A DNA stretch of 64,000 bases from an uncultured Mucispirillum sp. GTDB taxonomy: Bacteria > Chrysiogenota > Deferribacteres > Deferribacterales > Mucispirillaceae. The DNA is taken from the NCBI GenBank assembly GCA_944324465.1, contig CALUWI010000011.1:39755-103754 (forward strand), read 5' to 3'. The translations under genes were made by a program, and so were the position numbers. Each line of letters starts with the position of its first letter. Within the stretch, counting starts at the first letter, position 1. This document shows positions 54,745 to 63,869 of this stretch, one piece after another. Under the pieces are notes generated by a model. It did not search any database. It was given only the letters and a program-made list of their open reading frames with translations, and was not told the DNA's origin.

Positions 54745-55224
54745 ATGAAAGATAAAGTACCATCTACCAATGCTATCAGATACTTAAACGAGAAGAAAGT
54801 TAAATATATACCGATGTTTTATAAATATGTAGAGCATGGCGGTACAAAAGTTTCTGCAAAAGAATTAGGAGTTGATGAGCATAAAGTAATTAAAACCCTT
54901 ATTATGGAAAACGATAAAAAAGAATATTTTATAATCCTTATGCATGGAGATAAAGAAGTATCTTTAAAAAACATGGCAAGGTTTATGGATACAAAAACTG
55001 TTCAGCCATGTAAGCCGGAAGTAGCAAACAGACATTCAGGGTATCTTGTAGGCGGCACATCCCCTTTTGGCACTCGCACAAAAATGAAAGTATATATTGA
55101 AAAAACTATTCTTGATTTAGATAAAATATACATAAACGGCGGCAGAAAAGGTATGCTTGTAGAAATAGACCCAAAAGTTCTGCCTGAAATTCTTGACAGC
55201 CAGATTGTAGAAGTAGGTATTTAG
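54745..55224 (+). CDS. ybaK: Cys-tRNA(Pro)/Cys-tRNA deacylase YbaK/EbsC type
   Basis: A 159-residue aminoacyl-tRNA editing protein. It has ELGVDEHKVIKTLIM, VSLKNMARFM, the TNAIRYLNEKKVKY N-terminus and the glycine-rich loop SGYLVGGTSPFGTRTKM, followed by YINGGRKGMLVEI, all typical of YbaK. It removes cysteine misloaded on tRNA-Pro. It begins two bases after the ATPase stop, so it is cotranscribed with the transporter. This gene pairing may be chance. Confidence 0.93.
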   Translation: MKDKVPSTNAIRYLNEKKVKYIPMFYKYVEHGGTKVSAKELGVDEHKVIKTLIMENDKKEYFIILMHGDKEVSLKNMARFMDTKTVQPCKPEVANRHSGYLVGGTSPFGTRTKMKVYIEKTILDLDKIYINGGRKGMLVEIDPKVLPEILDSQIVEVGI

Positions 55225-55283
55225 TAAATTTTAAAACACTATTTTGTTTTTAAAAATTTTCTTAAACTCATTTCAAAAAAATA

Positions 55284-55312
55284 TTGACTTATAAAAAAAA
55301 TAAGCATACTTT
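55284..55312 (+). promoter_or_regulatory. Candidate promoter of the flavocytochrome c gene
   Basis: TTGACT and TACTTT with a 17-base spacer; transcription would start near 55319, before a GAGGAGAGG ribosome site and the ATG at 55341. Confidence 0.6.
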
Positions 55313-55340
55313 ATCCCTATGATATGTTGAGGAGAGGATT

Positions 55341-57272
55341 ATGCTTAAAAAAATCTTAATTTTATTATCTATCTGTTTTATCGCATTCACTGCCTGCAAA
55401 AAACAGCAGACAACAGAACCTGTTGAAAATAAAACAGATGTTTCAACAACAGCACCTGCTGCAGATACAGCTAAAGCAGAAGCTGTTACTCCAGTAGTAA
55501 ATGAGCAAATTACGATTAATGTTTTAGAAAAACAAAATGATGCTCAATATACTACAGGCGAAAAAGCTAAATATTTAGCTGGCAACCACATGACTGATAA
55601 AAATATTGCTATTTCATGTGCAGACTGCCACGGGGAAAATGGATTACTTGATGATGCAGAAACACAAGTTAATGCTACTTGTATTTCATGCCATGGTGAT
55701 TTAAAAGCAATGGCTGCAATCACAAATAAATCAGAAATCAACCCACACGAATCACACTTAGATAAAATTAACTGTACAGCATGCCACGGTGGCCATGAAC
55801 CTTCAGCTATTTACTGTAATAACTGCCACTCATTCTCTAACCAAATAAGCCATGCTGGAGTTAAACCACTTCCAAGAAAATTAGATATTGCATCTTATGA
55901 TAAAGCATCATCTAATATTGTAGTAAATACTGATGTTCTTGTTATTGGTGCAGGTGGTTCTGGCTTTATTGCTGCATTAACTGCTCAAGAAAAAGGCGCT
56001 AATGTTATTTTAGTAGAAAAAATGCCTATTCCTGGCGGTAACTCTCAGCTTGCAGCTGGTGGTATGAACGCTGCTGGTACAACTTACCAAAAAGCTCAAA
56101 ATATTCAAGATGATGCAGAAACAATGTTCCAAGATACTATGAAAGGCGGTAAAAACCTTTCTAACCCTGATTTAGTTCATGTTCTTGCAAATAACTCTGC
56201 AGATTCTATGGCATGGCTCACTTCTATTGGTGCAAAATTAAGTGCTGTAAACTTCGGTGGTGGTGCTACAAATAAAAGGTTCCACGCTCCAGAAGGTGGT
56301 GCAGCAGTGGGCAGCTATCTTGTAAATATCTATAAAGATACAGCAGAAAAAAGTAAACTTGATGTAAGAGTTAACTCTCCTGCAGTTAGACTTTTAGTTG
56401 ATGATAAAGGTGCTGTTTATGGTGCTGTTATTGATGGTAAACATAATGGTTTCTATGAAATACATGCAAAATCAGTTATCTTAACTTCCGGCGGTTTCTC
56501 TGCTAATGCTGACAGAGTTGTTTCTTACAAACCTAACTATAAAGGTATGACTACTTCTAACCAGCCAGGTGCTACTGGTGACGGTCTTGATTTAGCAAAA
56601 GAAGCTAATGCTTCATTTGTAGATATGGACCAAATCCAAATCCACCCGTCTATTGCTGTAGGCAGCAGCACACTTATTACTGAAGCAGTTAGAGGTGTTG
56701 GTGCAATTATGGTTAATCATGAAGGTAACAGATTTTTTGATGAACTTTCTACTCGTGATAAAGTTTCTGCTGCTATTTTAGCTCAAAAAGGTCAAACAGC
56801 TTATTTAATATTAGATGACAATATCCGTAAAAGCTTAAAACAAATTGAAGGATATTTCCATTTAAATCTTGCTAAACAAGCTGCTACATTAGATGAACTT
56901 GCTAAAGTTATCAATGTTCCTGCAGAAAACTTAAAAAGAACAGTTGAAGAATACAATAAAGCAGTTGATACTAAACAAGATAAATATGGCAAAAAACCTG
57001 ATACATTAGAGAAAAAAGTTTTAACTGGTCCATTTGTTGCAATTGAAATTGCCCCTGGTATCCACTATACTATGGGTGGTGTTCAAATCAACACTAATGC
57101 ACAAGTTATAGATAATAACGGCAAACCTATACCTAACTTCTATGCTGCTGGTGAAGTAACTGGTGGTGTTCACGGAGCTAACAGGCTTGGCGGTAACTCT
57201 ATTTCAGAAACAGTAACTTTCGGTAGAATTGCAGGTGCTCAGGCTGCTGCAAACGCTGCTGCAACTAAATAA
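55341..57272 (+). CDS. Tetrahaem flavocytochrome c lipoprotein (fumarate reductase-like)
   Basis: A 643-residue lipoprotein (lipobox FTAC, Cys19). After an Ala/Thr/Glu-rich linker come four haem motifs: CADCH (93-97), CISCH (114-118), CTACH (145-149) and CNNCH (159-163). The FAD domain follows with GAGGSG (203-208) and VILVEKMPIPGGNSQLAAGG. Fumarate reductase marks are DMDQIQIHPS, NRFFDELSTRDKVSAAIL with the proton-donor arginine, and GGVHGANRLGGNS near the C-terminus. The layout matches Shewanella FccA but with a lipid anchor. Fumarate is the default substrate; urocanate or methacrylate reductases share the fold. Electrons would come from a menaquinol-linked cytochrome not encoded next to it. 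Confidence 0.92.
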   Translation: MLKKILILLSICFIAFTACKKQQTTEPVENKTDVSTTAPAADTAKAEAVTPVVNEQITINVLEKQNDAQYTTGEKAKYLAGNHMTDKNIAISCADCHGENGLLDDAETQVNATCISCHGDLKAMAAITNKSEINPHESHLDKINCTACHGGHEPSAIYCNNCHSFSNQISHAGVKPLPRKLDIASYDKASSNIVVNTDVLVIGAGGSGFIAALTAQEKGANVILVEKMPIPGGNSQLAAGGMNAAGTTYQKAQNIQDDAETMFQDTMKGGKNLSNPDLVHVLANNSADSMAWLTSIGAKLSAVNFGGGATNKRFHAPEGGAAVGSYLVNIYKDTAEKSKLDVRVNSPAVRLLVDDKGAVYGAVIDGKHNGFYEIHAKSVILTSGGFSANADRVVSYKPNYKGMTTSNQPGATGDGLDLAKEANASFVDMDQIQIHPSIAVGSSTLITEAVRGVGAIMVNHEGNRFFDELSTRDKVSAAILAQKGQTAYLILDDNIRKSLKQIEGYFHLNLAKQAATLDELAKVINVPAENLKRTVEEYNKAVDTKQDKYGKKPDTLEKKVLTGPFVAIEIAPGIHYTMGGVQINTNAQVIDNNGKPIPNFYAAGEVTGGVHGANRLGGNSISETVTFGRIAGAQAAANAAATK

Positions 57273-57615
57273 TTAAACTAAAATCTTAACCATATCATAA
57301 TCTGCCCCTGAAATATTTCAGGGGCTTTTTTTATCTCTTGTAAAACAAGCATATTAGTATTATAAGCATATAAATATTGTTTTAATCATTCTGCACTTTA
57401 TACAATATCAGAGCTGTAATAATATATCTGTTATTATAATCTAAACATATAATGCTTTAGACTAAATAATAATATTATAAATAATTTAAGAAGATTTACA
57501 CTGTCTTAAGAAATACACTTTAAACTCTATAGATAAATGAAAATCAGGCTATAGTATATTGCAGTTAAATTGCAGGCTTTTATAAGCACTACACAATAAC
57601 AGTAATGGGGAAAAT
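57273..57615. other. Intergenic region between the flavocytochrome and the EamA transporter
   Basis: Apart from the terminator at 57304-57332 it is AT-rich and holds no credible ORF on either strand. It contains a few short inverted repeats such as CTTAAGA-like pairs around 57487-57513. The EamA promoter must lie at its right end. Confidence 0.45.
57304..57332 (+). terminator. Strong terminator after the flavocytochrome c gene
   Basis: A perfect ten-base stem GCCCCTGAAA/TTTCAGGGGC with a two-base loop and a T7 run. Confidence 0.95.
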
Positions 57616-58488
57616 ATGAATAAAGAATTAACTGGCCACTTAATCGCTTTTGGAACTGTATTTATCTGGGGCATAACTTTTGTATCTACAAAAATACTGC
57701 TTGCATCTTTTACACCTGCAGAAATTCTTTTTATAAGGTTTTCTCTTGGGTTTGCAGCACTGTTTATAATATATCCAAAATTTGCTCCAATATACAGCAT
57801 AAAAAATGAACTGCTTTTTGTTCTTGCCGGCTTTTTTGGTATATTTTTATATCTTATTCTTGAAAATACTGCTCTTTCATATACTCTTGCATCAAATGTA
57901 GGGCTTTTAGTATCTATATCCCCTTTTATTTCTGCCTTACTTGCATATATTTTTTTAAAAGATGAAAAGCTGAAACCGCTTTTCTTTGTAGGTATAGTGT
58001 TAGCCTTATTTGGCGTATCTATGATTATATTTAACGGAACTATAGTGCTTGAATTAAACCCTGCTGGCGATATTTTAGCTCTGCTTGCTGCAGCCTCATG
58101 GGCAGTATATTCTTTATTTGTAAAAAAAATCAGCTTTTTAAATATTCACCCTATCCAGTCTACTAGAAAAATATTTTTTTATGGTTTATGTTTTACTCTG
58201 CCATACTTATTATGGACTGGAATAAGTGTTGATATAGAATCATTTCTAGTACCTAAAAATATCTTAAACCTTATGTTTTTAGGCTTTGGTGCTTCTGCTT
58301 TGTGTTTTGTAACATGGTCTCAGGCTGTAAGGCTTTTAGGAACAGTCAAAACAAGTATTTATATTTATTTCATACCTGTAATGACTGTTATATCATCAAT
58401 TATTATATTAGATGAGAAATTAACTTTTTACTCTTTTATTGGTATAATACTTATTATTTTAGGGCTTATAATTTCTGGTAAAAAATAA
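57616..58488 (+). CDS. EamA/DMT-family transporter
   Basis: A 290-residue inner-membrane protein with ten TM segments in two repeats (AFGTVFIWGITFVSTKILL, and LLAAASWAVYSLFVKKISFL). RhaT/EamA-type proteins export amino acids or metabolites; the substrate is unknown. GGGGAAAAT precedes the ATG. It converges with the ZIP transporter gene with a one-base gap. Confidence 0.88.
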   Translation: MNKELTGHLIAFGTVFIWGITFVSTKILLASFTPAEILFIRFSLGFAALFIIYPKFAPIYSIKNELLFVLAGFFGIFLYLILENTALSYTLASNVGLLVSISPFISALLAYIFLKDEKLKPLFFVGIVLALFGVSMIIFNGTIVLELNPAGDILALLAAASWAVYSLFVKKISFLNIHPIQSTRKIFFYGLCFTLPYLLWTGISVDIESFLVPKNILNLMFLGFGASALCFVTWSQAVRLLGTVKTSIYIYFIPVMTVISSIIILDEKLTFYSFIGIILIILGLIISGKK

Positions 58489-58489
58489 A

Positions 58490-59284
58490 CTACCCTAATG
58501 CTATATCTAAAAATGTCATCAGTAAAAAACCAGCCATAGAGCCTATTGTAGCTCCATGGGAATGTTCTTCTGACTGAGATTCTGGAATAAGTTCTTCTAC
58601 AACAACATATATCATAGCACCTGCTGCGAATGATAAAGTATAAGGCAGAAGATAAGTCATATTCATAGCAAAATAAGCACCAAGCACTGCTGCAACAGGC
58701 TCAACTGCACCAGAAAACTGACCTATCATAAAACTTTTTCTGCGAGAATAACCTTCTTTTCTTAAAGGAATAGAAACAGCTGCACCTTCTGGAAGGTTTT
58801 GGATACCTATACCTAAAGCCACCACTATTGCTGCAGCAAGAGTTACACCCTCATTTGCCATAGCACCAAAAGCCACACCAACAGCAAATCCTTCTGGAAT
58901 ATTATGCAGAGTAATTGCAAATACAAGCAGTATGCTTTTTCTTAAATTAGATGGCATACCTTCTGGATTTCCGTCTGTTGAATTAGGGTGTAAATGAGGC
59001 AGTACTTTATCCATAATCATAAGCAGTGCCCCGCCTGCAGCAAACCCAACAATGACAGGCAGCCATTCAATCATTCCTGCCTGCTCGGCAATTTCTGTTG
59101 CAGGCAGTAAAAGCGACCAAAATGATGCAGCAACCATAACACCTGCTGCAAAGCCAAGCATAATATTTAATATATTTTTATTTATCTCTTTAAATAAAAA
59201 TACTAATGCAGCACCTGCTGAAGTCATAGCCCATGTAAAAAGCCCTGCCATTAGTGCTAATAATAAAGGATTTAATGTATCCAT
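58490..59284 (-). CDS. ZIP-family metal transporter (ZupT-like)
   Basis: A 264-residue membrane protein with about eight TM segments. The metal-binding helices are HNIPEGFAVGVAFGA (TM4) and GIQNLPEGAAVSIPLR (TM5), the signature of the ZIP family that imports zinc and other divalent cations. A histidine in the loop LPHLHPNSTDGNPEG is typical. The gene follows the YeiH-type gene by 19 bases. Confidence 0.92.
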   Translation of the reverse strand: MDTLNPLLLALMAGLFTWAMTSAGAALVFLFKEINKNILNIMLGFAAGVMVAASFWSLLLPATEIAEQAGMIEWLPVIVGFAAGGALLMIMDKVLPHLHPNSTDGNPEGMPSNLRKSILLVFAITLHNIPEGFAVGVAFGAMANEGVTLAAAIVVALGIGIQNLPEGAAVSIPLRKEGYSRRKSFMIGQFSGAVEPVAAVLGAYFAMNMTYLLPYTLSFAAGAMIYVVVEELIPESQSEEHSHGATIGSMAGFLLMTFLDIALG

Positions 59285-59303
59285 AATAAATTATCTACCT
59301 GTA

Positions 59304-60257
59304 TTAATTTAATATTTCAGGGGATATGTACCATATACCCATAGAAATAGCTGCAAGAGATACTATTGTTATAATTATCCATAAGATAACTGATACAAGC
59401 AGAGAACGAACACCTACTTTTCTTAATTCTTCCATAGTAAGTCCTGCACCAACTAAAAATAATGTTCCTGTCATTAAATGTTTGCCTGCTGTTGATAAAG
59501 AATGCCATACTTCATTACCTGCAGGAAAAAGTGTTGTAATAAGTCCTGCCATTAAAAAGCCTACTAAAAACCATTGAAAAGGCGGTTTAGTTTCTGACTT
59601 ATTAAATTTTGCTGCACCAAAAGCCAGTGGGAATATCCATAAAGCTCTTGTTAATTTAACAGTAATAGCAATACCTGCAGCAACTGCACCATATTGAGCA
59701 GCAGCACCAACAACACTTGATGTATCATGAATAGCTATTGCTGCCCATAATCCAAAAGATGCCTCATCCATACCTAAAAGGTGGCCAAGTGGTGGAAATA
59801 TTATAAGTCCTAATGCATTTAATAAAAATACAACAGCCATTGCAACTGCTGTCTGACCTTGAGTAGCATTAATTGCTGGAGCCATAGCAGCAATAGCACT
59901 GCCGCCGCATATAGCAGTACCGCTTGTTAATAATATAGATAAGTTTCTTTCAATCTGAAAAAATCTGCCTAATAAAAGCCCTGCAATCATTGTTATGGCA
60001 ATACTTGTAAAAGTAATACCAATTGAAGCAAAGCCTACTTTTAAGATAACACCTATCTGCATACCAAAGCCAAGAAGTATAACTGAAGTCTGCAGTAACT
60101 GTTTAGATATTTTACCAGTAACACTTTTTATAGGGTTACCAAAAATTAATGCAATTGCAATACCTATAACAAGTCCAATAGCTGGAAAATCTGTTGTTAT
60201 AGATAATATTAATGCAACTGCAAACCAAAATGTTTTATAGGATAGAATTTTTTTCAT
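59304..60257 (-). CDS. yeiH: YeiH/UPF0324 family membrane protein
   Basis: A 317-residue protein with about nine or ten TM segments. Family marks are GLVIGIAIALIFGNP, SVILLGFGMQIG, GTAICGGSAIAAMAPAI and HDTSSVVGAA, and the segment FLVGAGLTMEELRKVGVR. Annotations of this family as sulfate exporters are tentative. I give ATG 60257 as the start; a GTG at 60266 overlaps the carB stop as GTGA and is an equally possible start three codons longer. Cotranscription with carB is likely. Confidence 0.87.
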   Translation of the reverse strand: MKKILSYKTFWFAVALILSITTDFPAIGLVIGIAIALIFGNPIKSVTGKISKQLLQTSVILLGFGMQIGVILKVGFASIGITFTSIAITMIAGLLLGRFFQIERNLSILLTSGTAICGGSAIAAMAPAINATQGQTAVAMAVVFLLNALGLIIFPPLGHLLGMDEASFGLWAAIAIHDTSSVVGAAAQYGAVAAGIAITVKLTRALWIFPLAFGAAKFNKSETKPPFQWFLVGFLMAGLITTLFPAGNEVWHSLSTAGKHLMTGTLFLVGAGLTMEELRKVGVRSLLVSVILWIIITIVSLAAISMGIWYISPEILN

Positions 60258-60262
60258 TACTT

Positions 60263-63200
60263 TCACTTTTTATTAATTTCCTGCAGGCTTCTTAATCTGC
60301 TTACAGCGTTTTGAGCTGCTTTTATACCGCTTGCAGCAGCAATGGCAGCATCTATTGTTGTTACATAAGGAATACCATGTTTTACAGCACTTTTCCTGAT
60401 TAATGCACCATCACTTTTTAATGACCTGCTTCCTGGAGTATCAATGATTAAGTTAAGCTCGCCATTTATAATTAAGTCTGTAATATTTGGCCTGCCTTCG
60501 CTTTCTTTAAATATAAATTCTGATTTAATATTATTTTCCTGTAAAAATGTATGAGTTCCTCTTGTTGCCACAATTTTAAAGCCAGTTTCTTCTAAAATTT
60601 TAGCAGTTTCTAAGAGTTTATCGTCTTTTTTATCGCAGGAAAGAAGAACAGTACCTTTTAAAGGCATACAAAGCCCTGCAGATTCTTCAGCTTTATAATA
60701 AGCATAATCAAAAGTATCTGCAATACCCATAACTTCACCAGTTGATTTCATTTCAGGCCCTAAAACTGGGTCAGTATTTGGGAATTTATTAAATGGAAGA
60801 ACTGCTTGTTTTACAGCATAAAAATCAAATGCTGGTTTTTTTAAGTTAAATGATGCAAGGCTTCTGCCTTCCATTAATAATGTTGCAATTTTAGCCATAG
60901 GGATACCTGTTACTTTTGAAACAATAGGCACAGTCCTTGATGCTCTAGGGTTTGCTTCAAGTACATATATAACATTATTTTCAACAGCAAACTGCACATT
61001 GATTAAACCTACAACACCAAGTTCAACAGCTATTTTTTTCATATAGCTTTCAATAGTTTCCTGCTGTTTTTCTGTTAAGCGGACTGGTGGAATAACACAA
61101 GCAGAATCACCAGAGTGAACACCTGCAAGCTCAATATGTTCCATAATAGCAGGAACAAATGCTTCTTTACCGTCACAAAGAGCATCTGCTTCACATTCAA
61201 GAGCATTATTTAAAAATCTGTCTATAAGAAGCGGTTTACTGCTGCTTACTTCAATATCTTGAGCTAAATATTCTTTTAATTCGCTTTCATTATGGATTAT
61301 AGCCATTCCTCTGCCGCCAAGTACATAAGATGGGCGGATAATTACAGGATAACCAATTCTTGCAGCTACACTTTCAGCATGAGTTATATCTGTTACTGTA
61401 TCTGCTTCAGGCATTTTAATATTTAATTTATCCATAAGCCTTGCAAAAAGCTCTCTGTCTTCAACAGATGCAATAACTTCTGGTTTTGTACCAAGCATAT
61501 GAACACCTGCTGATTCAAGTTTTTTAGCAATATTTAATGGAGTCTGACCGCCGAACTGAACAATAGCACCTTCTGGTTTTTCATAGTTATATATTTCTAT
61601 AACATCTTCTACAGTTAACGGCTCAAAATAAAGTCTGTCTGATGTATCGTAATCAGTAGACACAGTTTCTGGGTTACAGTTTACAATAATAGTTTCATAC
61701 CCTGCTTCTTTCATAGCAAATGCAGCATGAACTGAGCAGTAGTCAAATTCGATGCCCTGACCAATTCTATTTGGTCCACTGCCAAGTACCATAACTTTCT
61801 TTTTATCATGTGATACTGGTTCAGAAGATACATCATCTCTATTATATGTAGAATAATAATAACATGCACTTGAAAAGCCTGTTTTTTCATCTTTTGGCAC
61901 ACCTGATACACCGATAGGTAAAAATACAGGTCTAATACCCATATCGTGACGGCGTTCTCTAACTGTTTTTTCTTTAGTTTTTAAAAGGTCTGCAATATAT
62001 TTATCAGAAAAGCCGTATTTTTTAGCTCTGTATAATACATTATCAGGCAGAGATACAATAGTATAAGATGAAATTTGATTTTCCATATCAACGATTTCTT
62101 TCATTTCTTCAAGGAAATATCGTTTAATTTTAGTAATACTATGCAGCTCATCTATTGTCATGCCTTTTTTCATAGCTTCATACATTATCCACTGCCTTTG
62201 GCTTGATGGACGGTATAAAAGGTTTCTTAATTCATCTAAACTTTTATCTTTATATTCTTTTAAGTTGCCTAAACCAAATCTGCCATTTTCAAGAGAGCGG
62301 ATAGCTTTTAAGAATGCTTCTTTATAAGTAGAGCCTATACTCATTACTTCGCCAACTGCTTTCATTTGAGTGCCAAGCACATCTTCTTCCTGTGGGAATT
62401 TTTCAAATGCCCAGCGGGCAAATTTTATAACTACATAATCGCCATTAGGTTTATATTTATCAAGTGTGCCGAATTTATAGTGTGGTATTTCATCAAGAGT
62501 AAGCCCTGCTGCAAGTTTTGCAGAAATATAAGCAATAGGAAACCCTGTAGCTTTTGAAGCAAGAGCAGAAGAACGAGAAGTTCTTGGGTTGATTTCAATA
62601 ATAACAATTCTATCTGTTTTAGGGTCGTGAGCAAACTGCACATTTGTACCGCCTGTAACACCTACATTATGAGCAATATCCCATGCATGTTTTTGCAGAC
62701 GCTGCTGCACATCTTCGCTGATTGTAAGCATAGGTGCTGCACAGAAGCTGTCCCCAGTATGTACACCCATTGGGTCAATATTTTCAATAAAGCATACTGT
62801 AATAATCTGCCCTTTACTGTCCCTTACAATTTCAAGCTCCAGTTCTTCCCAGCCTGCAACACTTTCTTCAATTAATACTTGATTAATCATAGATGCTGCA
62901 ATACCGTTAGATGCAACTTTTCTTAATTCTGTAGCATTATATACTAAACCGCCGCCTGTACCACCAAGAGTATATGCCGGACGAACCACAACAGGATATC
63001 CTAAGTCATTTGCAATTTTTTCTGCTTCTTCAACAGTGTATGCAGGAATACTTTTAGGCATATCAACGCCTATTTTTTCCATAGTTTCTTTAAAAATAAT
63101 CCTGTCTTCACCACGCTCAATAGCTTCCAGATTAATACCTATAACTTCCACATTATATTTATCTAAAATACCAGCTTTAGAAAGCTCCATAGTTAAGTTT

Positions 63201-63487
63201 AAGCCTGTCTGCCCGCCAAGGCTTGGAAGAAGTGAATCTGGTCTTTCTTTTTTAATAATTGCTTCAAGCCTTTTTACATTTAGAGGCTCTATGTAAGTAA
63301 TATCAGCAGTATCTGGGTCTGTCATAATAGTAGCAGGGTTTGAGTTTACAAGCACTACTTCATAACCAAGTTCTTTTAATGCTTTACAAGCCTGAGTACC
63401 AGAATAGTCAAACTCGCAGGCCTGACCTATTACAATAGGACCTGAGCCAATAATTAATACTTTTTTAATGTCTTCCCTTTTAGGCAT
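60263..63487 (-). CDS. carB: Carbamoyl-phosphate synthase large chain
   Basis: A 1074-residue enzyme that makes carbamoyl phosphate from ammonia, bicarbonate and two ATP for arginine and pyrimidine synthesis. Two homologous ATP-grasp halves are seen: GSGPIVIGQACEFDYSGTQA and GSGPNRIGQGIEFDYCSVHA are their N-terminal marks, with NPRTSRSSALASKATG and EANPRASRTVPIVSKVTG as the metal-binding segments. The MGS-like regulatory domain fills the C-terminus (GTHTFLQENNIKSE...ITDLIINGELNLIIDTP). GGAG lies before the ATG. carA is not adjacent. Confidence 0.97.
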   Translation of the reverse strand: MPKREDIKKVLIIGSGPIVIGQACEFDYSGTQACKALKELGYEVVLVNSNPATIMTDPDTADITYIEPLNVKRLEAIIKKERPDSLLPSLGGQTGLNLTMELSKAGILDKYNVEVIGINLEAIERGEDRIIFKETMEKIGVDMPKSIPAYTVEEAEKIANDLGYPVVVRPAYTLGGTGGGLVYNATELRKVASNGIAASMINQVLIEESVAGWEELELEIVRDSKGQIITVCFIENIDPMGVHTGDSFCAAPMLTISEDVQQRLQKHAWDIAHNVGVTGGTNVQFAHDPKTDRIVIIEINPRTSRSSALASKATGFPIAYISAKLAAGLTLDEIPHYKFGTLDKYKPNGDYVVIKFARWAFEKFPQEEDVLGTQMKAVGEVMSIGSTYKEAFLKAIRSLENGRFGLGNLKEYKDKSLDELRNLLYRPSSQRQWIMYEAMKKGMTIDELHSITKIKRYFLEEMKEIVDMENQISSYTIVSLPDNVLYRAKKYGFSDKYIADLLKTKEKTVRERRHDMGIRPVFLPIGVSGVPKDEKTGFSSACYYYSTYNRDDVSSEPVSHDKKKVMVLGSGPNRIGQGIEFDYCSVHAAFAMKEAGYETIIVNCNPETVSTDYDTSDRLYFEPLTVEDVIEIYNYEKPEGAIVQFGGQTPLNIAKKLESAGVHMLGTKPEVIASVEDRELFARLMDKLNIKMPEADTVTDITHAESVAARIGYPVIIRPSYVLGGRGMAIIHNESELKEYLAQDIEVSSSKPLLIDRFLNNALECEADALCDGKEAFVPAIMEHIELAGVHSGDSACVIPPVRLTEKQQETIESYMKKIAVELGVVGLINVQFAVENNVIYVLEANPRASRTVPIVSKVTGIPMAKIATLLMEGRSLASFNLKKPAFDFYAVKQAVLPFNKFPNTDPVLGPEMKSTGEVMGIADTFDYAYYKAEESAGLCMPLKGTVLLSCDKKDDKLLETAKILEETGFKIVATRGTHTFLQENNIKSEFIFKESEGRPNITDLIINGELNLIIDTPGSRSLKSDGALIRKSAVKHGIPYVTTIDAAIAAASGIKAAQNAVSRLRSLQEINKK

Positions 63488-63660
63488 ACTTAAACTCCAA
63501 TATTTTATTTAAAACAATGCATTTTACTATTTTGCTGTATCTTTGTAAAGTAATATTATAAAACAACAGATATACTTTTGTGATAACTTAAAAAAAGTGT
63601 TATTATATAAGGGTTTTAGTATGGTCTGATAAAAAAAATTATTTTTTTTAAAAAAAGTGC

Positions 63661-63690
63661 TTGACTAAAAATAAAATATATGGTTATATT
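63661..63690 (+). promoter_or_regulatory. Promoter of tRNA-Phe
   Basis: TTGACT at 63661 and TTATAT/TATATT at 63684-63690 (17-18 bases). The -35 box lies in the same T6-A7-GTGCTTGAC block as before the CAU tRNA. A small ACCTG/CAGGT hairpin (63696-63712) lies in the leader. Confidence 0.7.
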
Positions 63691-63715
63691 CTCAAACCTG
63701 ATGAGAACAGGTGAT

Positions 63716-63787
<72 letters not shown>

Positions 63788-63791
<4 letters not shown>

Positions 63792-63811
63792 TTCCTTTAA
63801 TGGTCCTTTTT
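63788..63811 (+). terminator. Terminator overlapping the tRNA-Phe 3' end
   Basis: ACCATT/AATGGT stem with a CCTTT loop, followed by CCTTTTT. The stem uses the A-CCA end of the tRNA, so processing must compete with it. Confidence 0.6.
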
Positions 63812-63869
63812 AAATCCCTTAATTGTTTTCAATAAACTTAAAATTTAATAAATTTGCTGTCATTTTATA

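Noticed and set aside
55233..55252. AT-only inverted repeat after ybaK as a terminator
   Set aside because: AAAACA/TGTTTT with a short loop is too weak in this base composition.
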